DNA of 64,000 bases from the NCBI GenBank assembly GCA_045646845.1, contig JAZRLO010000015.1:62001-126000 (forward strand), given 5' to 3'. This DNA comes from HGM04593 sp045646845. Lineage in GTDB: Bacteria; Bacteroidota; Bacteroidia; Bacteroidales; Bacteroidaceae. The translations under genes and the position numbers were made by a program. Shown piece by piece: positions 9,553-18,944 of this stretch. Position 1 is the first letter of the stretch. Every line of letters begins with the position of its first letter. Under the pieces are notes generated by a model. That model searched no databases. It saw only the letters and a list, made by a program, of their open reading frames with translations, and was not told the origin of the DNA.

Positions 9553-10826
9553 TTATGAAACAGAATATAGACGTACTATTGGGTCTCCAGTGGGGAGATG
9601 AAGGCAAGGGAAAGGTTGTTGACGTGTTGACACCCGGATACGATGTAGTAGCACGTTTCCAGGGCGGACCGAACGCCGGACACACACTCGAGTTCGAGGG
9701 CAAGAAATTCGTTCTGCGCTCTATACCTTCGGGCATATTCCAGGGCGGAAAGACAAATATCATAGGAAACGGCGTCGTGCTCGACCCGGCACTCTTCAGA
9801 GGAGAGGCCGAGGACCTGATAAAGGCCGGTTACGACCTCACGAAGAACCTCTTCATCTCCAAGAAGGCTCACCTCATACTGCCTACACACCGCGTGCTTG
9901 ACGCGGCATACGAAGCTGCAAAGGGCGACGCGAAGGTCGGGACTACAGGCAAGGGCATTGGCCCCACATACACCGACAAGATAAGCCGCAACGGTCTCCG
10001 CGTTGGTGACATCCTGGAGAACTTCGAGGAGAAGTACGCACAGGCCAAGGGCCGTCATGAGCAGATTCTCAAGGACATGAACTACAGCTACGACATCACT
10101 GAGATTGAGAAGACATGGCTCGAGAGCATCGAGTACCTGAAGAAGTTCCGTCTCATTGACAGCGAACAGCTGATAAACGACCTGATGAATGAGGGCAAAT
10201 CAATACTCTGCGAAGGTGCACAGGGCAGCATGCTCGACATCGACTTCGGAAGCTACCCCTTCGTGACATCATCGAACACGGTATGCGCAGGTGCATGTAC
10301 CGGCCTCGGTGTAGCACCCAACAGGATAGGCAACGTATATGGTATCACAAAGGCATACTGCACACGTGTAGGCGCAGGCCCGTTCCCCACAGAGCTTTTC
10401 GACGAGGTTGGCGCAGAGATGCGTGACAGAGGCCACGAATACGGCGCAGTTACCGGCCGTGAACGCCGCTGCGGATGGATTGACCTTGTAGCACTCAAAT
10501 ACACCATCATGGTAAACGGCGTTACGCACCTTATCCTGATGAAGAGCGATGTTCTGGACACATTCCCGACAATAAAGGCATGTATCGCATACAAGAAGAA
10601 CGGCGAGACGCTCACCCACCTGCCATACGACATTGAGGGTGTGGAGCCGGTATATACCGAAATCAAGGGCTGGATGACAGACCTCACCAAGCTGAAGAGC
10701 GAGGAGGAACTGCCACAAGCATTCAAAGATTATATCAAATTCCTCGAGACGGAGCTCGGTGTTCCCGTGAAGTACCTCTCCATCGGCCCCGACCGTGACC
10801 AGACAATCACACGCGACATAGACTAA
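9549..10826 (+). CDS. purA: adenylosuccinate synthetase
   Basis: 425 residues, normal family length. PurA joins IMP and aspartate with GTP to give adenylosuccinate, the first committed step to AMP, in the cytosol. Diagnostic motifs: LGLQWGDEGKGKVVD (P-loop and catalytic Asp), QGGPNAGHTL (catalytic His), GTTGKGIGPTYTDK, CEGAQGSMLDIDFG, TGRERRCGWIDLV and the GTP-specificity LMKSDVLD. The first ATG (9549) overlaps the fur stop; a second ATG at 9555 gives MKQNIDVLL and is an equally good start. Confidence 0.97.
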   Translation: MIMKQNIDVLLGLQWGDEGKGKVVDVLTPGYDVVARFQGGPNAGHTLEFEGKKFVLRSIPSGIFQGGKTNIIGNGVVLDPALFRGEAEDLIKAGYDLTKNLFISKKAHLILPTHRVLDAAYEAAKGDAKVGTTGKGIGPTYTDKISRNGLRVGDILENFEEKYAQAKGRHEQILKDMNYSYDITEIEKTWLESIEYLKKFRLIDSEQLINDLMNEGKSILCEGAQGSMLDIDFGSYPFVTSSNTVCAGACTGLGVAPNRIGNVYGITKAYCTRVGAGPFPTELFDEVGAEMRDRGHEYGAVTGRERRCGWIDLVALKYTIMVNGVTHLILMKSDVLDTFPTIKACIAYKKNGETLTHLPYDIEGVEPVYTEIKGWMTDLTKLKSEEELPQAFKDYIKFLETELGVPVKYLSIGPDRDQTITRDID

Positions 10827-10865
10827 GAAACGCAACTATACTGTCATTAACCAAAAACAGAACAT

Positions 10866-11591
10866 ATGTTAAGTTCATTCATACATTCCTACATCACGAG
10901 GACCGAAGGAGGAGCCGACTATACCTACCTGATAATCTTCATCGGAGTAGCGATATTGAGCTACATCATCCAGGCGAACCTCAAGAGCAAGTTCGAGAAG
11001 TTCTCAAAGATACCTATCGGCATGACCGGACATGATGTTGCAGTAAAAATGCTTCATGACAACGGCATATACGATGTAAAGGTAGTAAGCACGCCGGGCA
11101 TGCTCACCGACCACTACAACCCGGTGACAAAGACGGTGAACCTGAGTGAGGGAGTCTATAACTCGGCAAGCGTTGCGGCAGCAGCCGTTGCGGCGCACGA
11201 GTGCGGACATGCAGTACAGCACGCAAGGGCATACGCGCCGCTCAAGATGCGCTCTGCACTTGTGCCCGTAGTATCATTCTCGTCGAGCATTATGATGTGG
11301 ATACTGCTCCTCGGAGTAATCATGGTAAACACCATGCCCCAGTTGCTTCTGGTGGGCATAATACTGTTTGCCACCACAACGATATTCAGCTTCATCACAC
11401 TCCCGGTCGAGATAGACGCAAGCCGCAGGGCACTTGCATGGCTGCAGACGGCAGGCGTGACGAACGGCAGCAACCACAGCTATGCATGCAGCGCGCTACG
11501 TTCGGCGGCATACACATACGTGATTGCAGCAATTTCCTCGCTTGCGACACTCCTCTACTATGTGATGATATTCATGAACAGACGCGATTAA
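10866..11591 (+). CDS. membrane zinc metallopeptidase (Zn_peptidase_2 / YugP family)
   Basis: 241 residues. Membrane segments at about 20-37 and at about 137-180 (two close helices), with a further hydrophobic stretch near the C terminus. H111-E-C-G-H115 is the gluzincin HExxH active site, and the downstream LPVEIDAS supplies a probable third ligand, as in the neutral zinc metallopeptidase family typified by YugP. Substrates are unknown for the family; it probably acts on membrane proteins. It sits 39 bases after purA and 10 before hisS, on the same strand. Confidence 0.85.
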   Translation: MLSSFIHSYITRTEGGADYTYLIIFIGVAILSYIIQANLKSKFEKFSKIPIGMTGHDVAVKMLHDNGIYDVKVVSTPGMLTDHYNPVTKTVNLSEGVYNSASVAAAAVAAHECGHAVQHARAYAPLKMRSALVPVVSFSSSIMMWILLLGVIMVNTMPQLLLVGIILFATTTIFSFITLPVEIDASRRALAWLQTAGVTNGSNHSYACSALRSAAYTYVIAAISSLATLLYYVMIFMNRRD

Positions 11592-11601
11592 AACAGACAA
11601 A

Positions 11602-12963
11602 ATGGCAGCAAAACCGTCAATACCTAAAGGAACAAGAGACTTCTCGCCTATAGAAATGTCGAGAAGAAACTACATATTCGACACCATACGCGAAGCATTC
11701 CACCTGTTCGGCTTCCAGCAGATTGAAACCCCAGCAATGGAGAACCTCTCAACGCTCATGGGCAAGTACGGCGAAGAGGGCGACAAGCTCCTCTTCAAGA
11801 TACAGAACTCGGGCGACTACTTCAAGGGGCTCACCGATGAGGAACTGTTGAGCCGCGATGCGGCGAAACTCGCTTCGAAATTCTGTGAGAAGGGACTGCG
11901 CTACGACCTTACCGTACCCTTCGCACGCTATGTTGTAATGCACCGCGATGAGCTCGTATTCCCGTTCAAGCGTTACCAGATTCAGCCCGTATGGCGCGCC
12001 GACAGGCCGCAGAAGGGACGCTACCGCGAATTCTACCAGTGCGACGCAGATATGATAGGCAACAACTCACTCATAAATGAGGTTGAACTCATACAGATGA
12101 TAGACTATGTGTTCGGCAGGCTGAATATCCGCGTAGCGATAAAACTCAACAACCGCAAGGTGCTTGCCGGAATCGCCGAGGTAATAGGAGAACCGGAAAG
12201 AATCATAGACATCACTGTAGCTATTGACAAGATAGACAAGATTGGGCTTGACGGAGTCATTGAAGAGCTCAGGAGCAAAGGCATTGGAGAAAGTTCCATC
12301 GAGAAACTGTTGCCTATACTCAAGGCACAGGGAAGCAATGACGAGAAGCTCGCTATTCTGGCAGAAATGCTGAAGGGCAACGCTACGGGCGAGAAGGGTG
12401 TCGAAGAGATTGAGTTCATACTGGGAGCATTCAAAGGAATTGAACTGAAGAGCGCGCTCGACCTCGACCTTACTCTCGCACGCGGATTGAACTACTATAC
12501 CGGCGCGATACTCGAAGTGAAAGCACTCGACGTGGCGATAGGAAGCATCACCGGCGGAGGACGTTACGACAACCTCACAGGCGTGTTCGGACTTGAAGGC
12601 GTTTCGGGCGTAGGAATCTCGTTCGGAGCCGACCGTATATACGATGTCATGAACCAGCTCGACCTCTACCCCAAGGAGGCCATGCACACGACGAGTATCA
12701 TGTTCGTGAACTTCGGCGAGAAGGAGGCGATGTACTCGCTCAGGATTGTCACAGAGCTTCGCAAGGCCGGCATTTCGGCAGAGCTGTTCCCCAGCAGCGA
12801 GAAGATGAAGAAACAGATGGGCTATGCCAACAGCCACGGCATACCATACGTTGCCATCATCGGAGAAAATGAGATGAACGAAGGCACAATTGCCGTCAAG
12901 GAGATGGCAAGCGGCGAACAGAAGAGCATGACCGTTGATGAACTGAAGGAGATGCTTGCATAA
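11602..12963 (+). CDS. hisS: histidyl-tRNA synthetase
   Basis: 453 residues, class II synthetase. Charges tRNA-His with histidine. Seen: motif 2 region RYQIQPVWRADRPQKGRYRE, YDLTVPFARYV, the histidine-binding ARGLNYYTG (HisA-type) loop, and a motif 3 region GGGRYDNLTGVFG ... GVGISFGADRIYDVM, followed by an anticodon-binding domain from about residue 350. Starts 10 bases after the peptidase stop and ends at a strong terminator, closing the operon that begins with the Fur-family gene. Confidence 0.97.
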   Translation: MAAKPSIPKGTRDFSPIEMSRRNYIFDTIREAFHLFGFQQIETPAMENLSTLMGKYGEEGDKLLFKIQNSGDYFKGLTDEELLSRDAAKLASKFCEKGLRYDLTVPFARYVVMHRDELVFPFKRYQIQPVWRADRPQKGRYREFYQCDADMIGNNSLINEVELIQMIDYVFGRLNIRVAIKLNNRKVLAGIAEVIGEPERIIDITVAIDKIDKIGLDGVIEELRSKGIGESSIEKLLPILKAQGSNDEKLAILAEMLKGNATGEKGVEEIEFILGAFKGIELKSALDLDLTLARGLNYYTGAILEVKALDVAIGSITGGGRYDNLTGVFGLEGVSGVGISFGADRIYDVMNQLDLYPKEAMHTTSIMFVNFGEKEAMYSLRIVTELRKAGISAELFPSSEKMKKQMGYANSHGIPYVAIIGENEMNEGTIAVKEMASGEQKSMTVDELKEMLA

Positions 12964-12977
12964 ATAGAAAGTACAAT

Positions 12978-13020
12978 ATACAACGAAGCCCGTGATTCTG
13001 AATCACGGGCTTCGTTGTAT
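12978..13020. terminator. bidirectional terminator between hisS and a convergent lipoprotein gene
   Basis: Perfect 20-bp inverted repeat (12978-12997 with 13001-13020) and a 3-base loop between two convergent genes. The 3' side in each direction carries few T residues, so termination may lean on stem stability or act as an RNA end protector. Confidence 0.8.
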
Positions 13021-13030
13021 GAATGCTTTA

Positions 13031-13546
13031 TCAGTCAATTGTCCTGTGAAGGACCGAATAAGGGCCATCGACCTTCCACCACCCCTCCACGTCAACAAGC
13101 AACACGGTAAAACGCGTCTCTTCGCCAAGTGCAGTAAGTCCCACAAGTTCAACATACGCGGAATCTCCGCCTGCCGTCAGAGTCTCGGAGACAGCGCGAT
13201 AGTTGGCACGGTAACCGGTCGTGCGGTCCCTGTAATCATCGGACTTCAACGCCATATCATAATAGGCAAGGAAAGTTTCACCCTCTATCGTGTCGGGAAA
13301 ATGAATATTGCTCTCTACAACGAACCTGTCGCCATCGGTAAGCGCATTGAAAAGAGCTACCGCAACCTGAGAAGGCGTTTCATGAAGTGCCTGTTCGAAA
13401 GATGCCACATTCGCCAACCTATCCGATGAGATATTCTCTATCTTCAACTGCATTTTATCCGACTTGGCAGCATTGCCGCCCTTTCCGCAGGAAAAAAGAA
13501 GAAGTGCCGCAGAAAGTAAAAGGGAATATACTGTAACTTTTTTCAT
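13031..13546 (-). CDS. small lipoprotein, DUF4878-like (function unknown)
   Basis: 171 residues starting MKKVTVYSLLLSAALLLFSC; Cys20 follows L-L-F-S, a good lipobox, so it should be a lipoprotein after signal peptidase II. The mature part has an alternating pattern ETPSQVAVALFNALTDGDRF followed by VESNIHFPDT and ends in strands with EETRFTVLLVDVEGWWKVDG. This helix-plus-curved-sheet layout, with a penultimate W-W-K-V-D-G strand, resembles NTF2-like/DUF4878 lipoproteins common in Bacteroidales. The match is by feel, not by a strict motif. It converges on hisS across a shared hairpin. Confidence 0.7.
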   Translation of the reverse strand: MKKVTVYSLLLSAALLLFSCGKGGNAAKSDKMQLKIENISSDRLANVASFEQALHETPSQVAVALFNALTDGDRFVVESNIHFPDTIEGETFLAYYDMALKSDDYRDRTTGYRANYRAVSETLTAGGDSAYVELVGLTALGEETRFTVLLVDVEGWWKVDGPYSVLHRTID

Positions 13547-13847
13547 ATTCTCAATCTGTTTATATTGCGAAAATAGCAATAAAAATCAAAGTAACCGACA
13601 AAAGGGAGAGAAAACCGGACTTTTTGCTGAAATTACTGCGCAAACCACAAAAAAACAGCCTACCTTGCCCTGTTTATCGCAGTTTATTGTTAACTTCGCT
13701 GATATACAACTGATGCGAGTGGCCAGGAACAGAACATACCGGTAGCCAATTTACGACAACAAAAAAGCCGACAAAAGACAGCTTCAAGGTCGTTCAGGAC
13801 AGAAATATTAAAGGACAGTAAACATACAATTCAAACATAACAAGACT

Positions 13848-15365
13848 ATGGAAGCTAACAAAAAATCTAAATGGAACATTCTGAGGATAATGCTTGGAAT
13901 TTCTTTATTGGGTATTGCAATATGGGGTATATTGTTCTATGTGCAGACAGCAGGTTCGGATACCTCTGACGAAGAGGCATTGTTGATTCCGCTATTGGAC
14001 AACAACACCGGTAAATGGGGATTTGCAGACAGGGAGATGAATGAAATCATCCCTTGTAGATATGACAATGTACAGACTTACGAGAATGATATGGCAGCTG
14101 TTGAGTTCAACGGAAGATGGGGATTCGTTGATGAAAACGGGAAAGAGATTGTTCCTTGCAAATACACTTCGGTACAGAATTTCTCCGAAGGACTAGCTGC
14201 TGTAAGCGTAGGCAGTTACCAGAACAAAAAATGGGGAGTCATAGACAAAGACGGAAATGAAATCATTCCTTGTAGATATGACGATATACGGACTTACGAG
14301 AATGGTATGGCAGCTGTTAAGTTCAACGAAAGATGGGGATTCGTTGATAAAAACGTGAAAGAGATTATTCCTTGCAAATACACTTCGGTACAGAATTTCT
14401 CAGAAGGACTCGCTGCTGTAAGCGTTGGCGATGACCAGAATGAAAAATGGGGATTCGTTGACAAGACAGGAAAAGAGATTGTCCCCTGCAAATATGGTTG
14501 TGTGGCAGACTTCTCCGATGGAATAGCAGCTGTATTAAAAGGCAATAGTAATCCATTCGTTGATGAAATGGGTAAATGGGGATTCATTGATAAGACAGGA
14601 AAAGAGATTATCCCCTGCAAGTACACATCCGATTATGAAGAAGAAGGAGGATTGACACCTATACCGTTGACCTTCTCCGAAGGACTAGCGGCTGTATGTG
14701 TAGGCGATTGGGGAAACGGAAAATGGGGATTCATAGACAAAACCGGAAAAGAGATTATCCCCTGCAAGTATGATGGGGTAGAGAGTTTCTCAGATGGAAT
14801 GGCAGCAGTACTTGAAGGTGATTGGGAAACCGGAAAATGGGGATTCGTTGACAATACCGGCAAAGAGATTATCCCCTGCAAGTATGATGACGTCAACCAT
14901 TTCTCCGAAGGAATGGCAGCAGTATATGAAGGTGATTGGAAAACCGGGAAATGGGGAGTAATAGACAAGACCGGGAAGGAGGTTATTCCTTGTAAATACG
15001 ACAGAATCGGTTATTTCCAAGATGGAATTTGTGCAGTTTTGACAGGCTACACAGGAGAACACTTTGAAGAAGCAGATGGCAGATGGGGCTTTATCGACAA
15101 GAACGGCAATGAGTTATCTCCTTGCAAATACTCTCTTCTTGACGAAGGTGAGTATTTTGACTTCGGACCGGTTCTCCAGGAAGGATTGGCTGCAGTACAC
15201 AATGCAGAAACCGGAAAATGGGGATTCGTTGACAATACCGGAAAGGAAGTTATTCCCTGCAAGTATGACTATGTCAATAGCTTCTCCAAAGGAATAACAG
15301 ACGTCCACTTCAATGGAAAACAGTTCTATATTGACAAAACCGGTAAAGAGTATATAAAATACTAA
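13848..15365 (+). CDS. WG-repeat protein with one N-terminal membrane anchor
   Basis: 505 residues. Residues about 10-32 form one transmembrane helix (signal-anchor); the rest lies outside the cytoplasm. From about residue 53 there are eleven WG repeats plus a partial twelfth, each of 34-50 residues with the core G-K-W-G-F-[VI]-D-K-T-G-K-E-I-I-P-C-K-Y followed by F-S-E-G-[LM]-A-A-V. Every complete unit has one Cys in the P-C-[KR]-Y position, so eleven cysteines recur at a fixed place. WG repeats are thought to form beta-propeller or solenoid scaffolds; no enzyme domain is present. Units 1-2 and 3-4 are near copies at DNA level. No neighbour suggests a role, and I see no clear promoter in the 268 bases before it. 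Confidence 0.9.
   Translation: MEANKKSKWNILRIMLGISLLGIAIWGILFYVQTAGSDTSDEEALLIPLLDNNTGKWGFADREMNEIIPCRYDNVQTYENDMAAVEFNGRWGFVDENGKEIVPCKYTSVQNFSEGLAAVSVGSYQNKKWGVIDKDGNEIIPCRYDDIRTYENGMAAVKFNERWGFVDKNVKEIIPCKYTSVQNFSEGLAAVSVGDDQNEKWGFVDKTGKEIVPCKYGCVADFSDGIAAVLKGNSNPFVDEMGKWGFIDKTGKEIIPCKYTSDYEEEGGLTPIPLTFSEGLAAVCVGDWGNGKWGFIDKTGKEIIPCKYDGVESFSDGMAAVLEGDWETGKWGFVDNTGKEIIPCKYDDVNHFSEGMAAVYEGDWKTGKWGVIDKTGKEVIPCKYDRIGYFQDGICAVLTGYTGEHFEEADGRWGFIDKNGNELSPCKYSLLDEGEYFDFGPVLQEGLAAVHNAETGKWGFVDNTGKEVIPCKYDYVNSFSKGITDVHFNGKQFYIDKTGKEYIKY
14043..14474 (+). repeat. 216-bp in-frame tandem duplication inside the WG-repeat gene
   Basis: Bases from 14043 and from 14259 are two nearly identical 216-bp (72-codon) blocks, each encoding one 34-residue and one 38-residue WG unit. 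The other units share the motif but have diverged, so this pair is the most recent copy event. Confidence 0.85.
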
Positions 15366-15696
15366 AAGGCAAACCGGGATTTGAAAGGCCGACGGCCGGG
15401 AGCGCATTGGAGAGTTGCCGGTTAGTTGCGAAGAATGCGGTATGGGACAAGAAGAAAAACTGTTTATAAAGCCAAAATAAAAAGAATTTATTTTGTTCTA
15501 CGGGCAGTTTAGGCTAAATTTGCAGGACAAATGCGGTTTATCGTATTTTCACAAAAAAGTTGCCCCACGACCGTCGCCCGACAAGTGCAACAGCCAAAGC
15601 CGCCCGACTCTTTTGCCGGCAACCTTATGCCTGCGTGACAACGCTCCACAGACATAGACATAGAATTGATATTTTTTTAATTTAACAAATACAACT
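15366..15696 (+). promoter_or_regulatory. intergenic region with the pta-ackA promoter
   Basis: TTTG (15492-15495), 19-base spacer, TAAATTTG (15515-15522): an exact match to the Bacteroidota promoter pattern. The predicted leader is about 165 bases, long for this window, GC-rich in the middle and A/T-rich just before the ATG. No known riboswitch fold was recognised. No terminator for the WG-repeat gene was seen in the first 100 bases. Confidence 0.8.
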
Positions 15697-16707
15697 ATGG
15701 ATGTAATCAAGAACCTGATTGAACGCGCTCAGCAGAACAAGCAGCGCATCGTTCTCCCCGAAGGTACCGAGGAGCGTACATTGAAGGCTGCCGACAAGGC
15801 TATTGCCGACGGCATCGCAGAGATAATTCTGTTGGGCAACAAGGAAGAGATTCTTGCACTCGCACAGCAGTTCGGCCTTGCAAACATTGAAAAGGCAACT
15901 ATCATCGACCCTTGCAACAACCCCGATGCGGAGAAGTATGCGACACTGCTCTATGAGTTGCGCAAGGCTAAAGGCATGACAATGGAGGATGCACAGAAGC
16001 TCGTTTGCAACCCCTTGTACTTGGGCTGCCTCATCATAAAGAACGGTGATGCGGACGGACAGGTTGCCGGAGCACAGAACACTACAGGAAACGTATTGCG
16101 CCCTGCACTCCAGATTATCAAGACAACTCCGGGCATCACATGCGTTAGCGGCGCGATGATGCTTATCACAAATGCCAAGGAGTATGGCGAGGACGGCGTT
16201 CTCTTCGTTGCAGACGTTGCCGTTACTCCGCAGCCCGATGCAAACCAGCTCTCACAGATTGCCGTTTGCACAGCACAGACAGCAAAGGCCATCGCAGGCT
16301 TCGAGGAGCCCCGCGTTGCAATGCTCAGCTTCTCTACAAAGGGCTCTGCAAAGCACGAGATGGTAGATAAGGTAGTTGAAGCCACAAGACTTGCACACGA
16401 ACTTGACCCCGAACTTTCACTCGACGGCGAACTGCAGGCAGACGCAGCACTTGTTCCTTTCGTAGGCCAGAGCAAGGCTCCCGGTTCAAAGGTTGCAGGT
16501 AAGGCAAACGTGCTTGTATTCCCCGACCTCGGTGCCGGAAACATCGGCTACAAACTCGTTCAGCGTCTTGGCCACGCCGAGGCTATCGGCCCCGTACTCC
16601 AGGGTATCGCACGTCCCGTGAATGACCTTTCACGCGGTTGCTCTATCGAGGATGTCTATATGATGGTTGCCATCACAGCCAACCAGGCTATCGCTGCAAA
16701 GAAGTAA
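15697..16707 (+). CDS. pta: phosphate acetyltransferase
   Basis: 336 residues, the short catalytic-only form. Converts acetyl-CoA and phosphate to acetyl phosphate and CoA in the cytosol. Typical blocks: RIVLPEGTEERTLKAADKA near the start, MTMEDAQKL and GCLIIKNGDADGQVAGAQN, SFSTKGSAKHEMVDKVV, and the C-terminal NVLVFPDLGAGNIGYKLVQR and ARPVNDLSRGC. It is 33 bases ahead of ackA and shares its promoter; together they make ATP and acetate, a main fermentation end route in Bacteroidales. Confidence 0.97.
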   Translation: MDVIKNLIERAQQNKQRIVLPEGTEERTLKAADKAIADGIAEIILLGNKEEILALAQQFGLANIEKATIIDPCNNPDAEKYATLLYELRKAKGMTMEDAQKLVCNPLYLGCLIIKNGDADGQVAGAQNTTGNVLRPALQIIKTTPGITCVSGAMMLITNAKEYGEDGVLFVADVAVTPQPDANQLSQIAVCTAQTAKAIAGFEEPRVAMLSFSTKGSAKHEMVDKVVEATRLAHELDPELSLDGELQADAALVPFVGQSKAPGSKVAGKANVLVFPDLGAGNIGYKLVQRLGHAEAIGPVLQGIARPVNDLSRGCSIEDVYMMVAITANQAIAAKK

Positions 16708-16740
16708 AAAACACTAACATAAACAACAATTACATTTGAC

Positions 16741-17946
16741 ATGAAGATTCTTGTATTGAACTGCGGAAGTTCATCAATCAAATATCAGCTTATCGACATT
16801 GAGTCAAAAGACGTATTGGCAAAGGGCGGTATCGAGAAGATAGGTCTCGAGGGTTCATTCATCAAGTTCAACCTCCCCAACGGCGAGAAGGAGACAATTT
16901 TTGCATCCATCCCAGAGCACACGGTAGGCGTACGCATGATTTTCGATATTCTCACAAGCGAAAAGTTCGGTGCAGTAGGTTCTATCGACGAAATTGACGC
17001 TATCGGCCACCGCATGGTACACGGCGGCGAGAAGTTCAGCCAGTCAACGCTGCTCACAGACGAGGTTCTGGAGGTATTCGAGTCATGCAATGACCTTGCA
17101 CCCCTCCACAACCCTGCCAACCTAAAGGGTGTTAACGCTGTAAAGGAGGTGGCTCCCGATATGCCTCAGGTAGGTGTATTCGACACATCTTTCCACCAGA
17201 CAATGCCCGACTATGCTTATATGTATGCGCTCCCCTACGAACTGTACGAGAAGTACGGTGTACGCCGCTACGGTTTCCATGGAACATCGCACCGCTACAT
17301 AACAAAGCGCGCGCTTGAGATGATGGGCGTACCGGCAGAAGGCAGCAAGATTATCACTTGCCACATCGGCAACGGCGGTTCAGTAGCTGCTGTCAAGGAC
17401 GGCAAAAGCATCGATACATCAATGGGTATGACTCCGCTTGCTGGTCTCATGATGGGCACACGCAGCGGTGACGTTGACCCGGGTGCGCTTCCCTACATCA
17501 TGGAAAAGACCGGGCTTGACATACAGGGACTGAACGACATGCTCAACAAGAAATCGGGTGTTGTAGGCATCTCTGGCGTATCATCAGACATGCGCGAGGT
17601 GGACGCTGCTGCCGAAAGCGGCAACAAGCGCGCACAACTCTCCAACACAATGTATTTCTACCGCATAAAGAAGTATATCGGTGCATACGCAGCTGCAATG
17701 GGCGGCGTTGACGCTATTGTATTTGCAGGCGGTGTGGGCGAGAACCAGGCAGGTTGCCGTGCAGAAGTACTTGAGGGTCTTGAGTTCCTCGGCGTTGAGC
17801 TCGACAAGGAGGTTAACGCAAAGATGCGTGGCGAAGAGGCTGTACTCTCTACCCCGAATTCACGCGTAAAGGTACTGCTCATTCCCACCGACGAGGAGAT
17901 GATGATCGCAAGCGACACATATGACATCATAAAAGGGATGAACTGA
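16741..17946 (+). CDS. ackA: acetate kinase
   Basis: 401 residues. Transfers phosphate from acetyl phosphate to ADP, giving acetate and ATP. Visible signatures: LNCGSSSIKYQLI at the N terminus, GHRMVHGGEKF, YGFHGTSHRYITKRA with the active-site His, THIGNGGS-type CHIGNGGSVAAVK, GTRSGDVDPG and VFAGGVGENQ near the C terminus. Second gene of the pta-ackA pair; a strong hairpin follows 17 bases after the stop. Confidence 0.98.
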   Translation: MKILVLNCGSSSIKYQLIDIESKDVLAKGGIEKIGLEGSFIKFNLPNGEKETIFASIPEHTVGVRMIFDILTSEKFGAVGSIDEIDAIGHRMVHGGEKFSQSTLLTDEVLEVFESCNDLAPLHNPANLKGVNAVKEVAPDMPQVGVFDTSFHQTMPDYAYMYALPYELYEKYGVRRYGFHGTSHRYITKRALEMMGVPAEGSKIITCHIGNGGSVAAVKDGKSIDTSMGMTPLAGLMMGTRSGDVDPGALPYIMEKTGLDIQGLNDMLNKKSGVVGISGVSSDMREVDAAAESGNKRAQLSNTMYFYRIKKYIGAYAAAMGGVDAIVFAGGVGENQAGCRAEVLEGLEFLGVELDKEVNAKMRGEEAVLSTPNSRVKVLLIPTDEEMMIASDTYDIIKGMN

Positions 17947-17963
17947 TACCCCCCCTGTCAGAT

Positions 17964-18017
17964 AATAAACAATCAGCCGGCAACACTTCATCGGTGGTTG
18001 CCGGTTGATTGTTTATT
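17964..18017. terminator. bidirectional terminator between ackA and a convergent lipoprotein gene
   Basis: 21-bp inverted repeat (17964-17984 with 17997-18017) with one G-T wobble and a 12-base loop. A/T-rich outer ends supply T runs in both directions. Confidence 0.85.
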
Positions 18018-18033
18018 TATAACCGTAAAAGCT

Positions 18034-18918
18034 TCATTTACCCGCAGATACGGAGTCTGCCTTCAGCTGCTTGGCAGCAGCCTCCTTTGCTGCATTTTCC
18101 TCGGAAATTTCCTTGTTCTTCAGCAATATCTTCAGAGAGACCGCAGCGTCGTCACGCATCTCGCGCATGCGGTTGAGTTCAGTAATGAATTTGGACAAAT
18201 TCACTATGCTTTGAATTGCCGCCGCATCACTGTCGCGCAACGTATATGAATGGGTGCGGTTGCCTCCGAGAAGCTCCACCTTGAAAGGTCCCTTTGTCAT
18301 GGCAATGAAATCCATGAGCCCACCGTCCTCGCCATACTTGTAGTCACAGCGTTCATTAATGACTCCTGCCGAACGGAATGAACTGGACGTAAAGGGCTTG
18401 TCGCACTGCACAAAACTCTCCCCGGCCGTCACTTTCACGGTATTATACCCTATCTTCGAACCGCGATAGAAAGATGCGATATATGCAGTTCCGTCCTCAT
18501 TGACACTTGCGCGCAGGAAGCTATTGCTTGCGTTCTTCGACAGATCCTGCGAAGTGGCCGTGTAGTAGCCGGCATCCTGATAACGGTCCTTCTTGTTGAA
18601 CTTGTATCCCTTGACCATCTCCTTGAGCTGGGCCTCCAAGCCGATACACACGCTGTCAAGATATGCAAGGTCACGTTCCTTCTCCTTTATCATTGCATCG
18701 CGACGCAGTATTTCCGCCTCACGACGTGTCTTGTAAGCCTTCGGGTACTCAGCAGAGAGGCTGTCAATAATCATCCTCGCATTATTGTAGTGCCCTGCGT
18801 CATACTCACTCCTGGCCTTATCGAGCAAAGCCTTTGCCGGGTCCTCGACCTTCTCTTCGCAGGAGGCCATGAGAAGGGCCGCGGAAAGAGCCGCAAACAT
18901 TATCTTCAAATTCTTCAT
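18034..18918 (-). CDS. lipoprotein of unknown function with an N-terminal TPR-like/coiled region
   Basis: 294 residues beginning MKNLKIMFAALSAALLMASC; the L-M-A-S-C lipobox predicts lipidation. Residues 25-60 (ALLDKARSEYDAGHYNNARMIIDSLSAEYP) read as one TPR-like helical pair; residues 65-110 are strongly charged and probably coiled coil. The middle has aromatic beta-type segments (YYTATSQDL, TAYIASFYRGSKIGYNTVKV) and the C terminus is again helical and rich in Lys/Glu/Ala. I do not recognise a named family with confidence. It converges on ackA and is divergent from the CCA-adding enzyme. Confidence 0.75.
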   Translation of the reverse strand: MKNLKIMFAALSAALLMASCEEKVEDPAKALLDKARSEYDAGHYNNARMIIDSLSAEYPKAYKTRREAEILRRDAMIKEKERDLAYLDSVCIGLEAQLKEMVKGYKFNKKDRYQDAGYYTATSQDLSKNASNSFLRASVNEDGTAYIASFYRGSKIGYNTVKVTAGESFVQCDKPFTSSSFRSAGVINERCDYKYGEDGGLMDFIAMTKGPFKVELLGGNRTHSYTLRDSDAAAIQSIVNLSKFITELNRMREMRDDAAVSLKILLKNKEISEENAAKEAAAKQLKADSVSAGK

Positions 18919-18936
18919 AACGTACATTATTTGTGG

Positions 18937-18944
18937 CAAAAGTA
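18937..18944 (-). promoter_or_regulatory. -7 box (TACTTTTG on the minus strand) for the lipoprotein gene
   Basis: CAAAAGTA on the plus strand is TACTTTTG on the minus strand, a TAnnTTTG match 18 bases ahead of the start codon. No TTTG was seen at the usual -33 spacing. Confidence 0.45.

Noticed and set aside
13848..15365. WG-repeat gene as a recently acquired toxin or phage-tail gene
   Set aside because: No toxin domain, no secretion tail, no mobile neighbours; the DNA repeats explain its odd composition.
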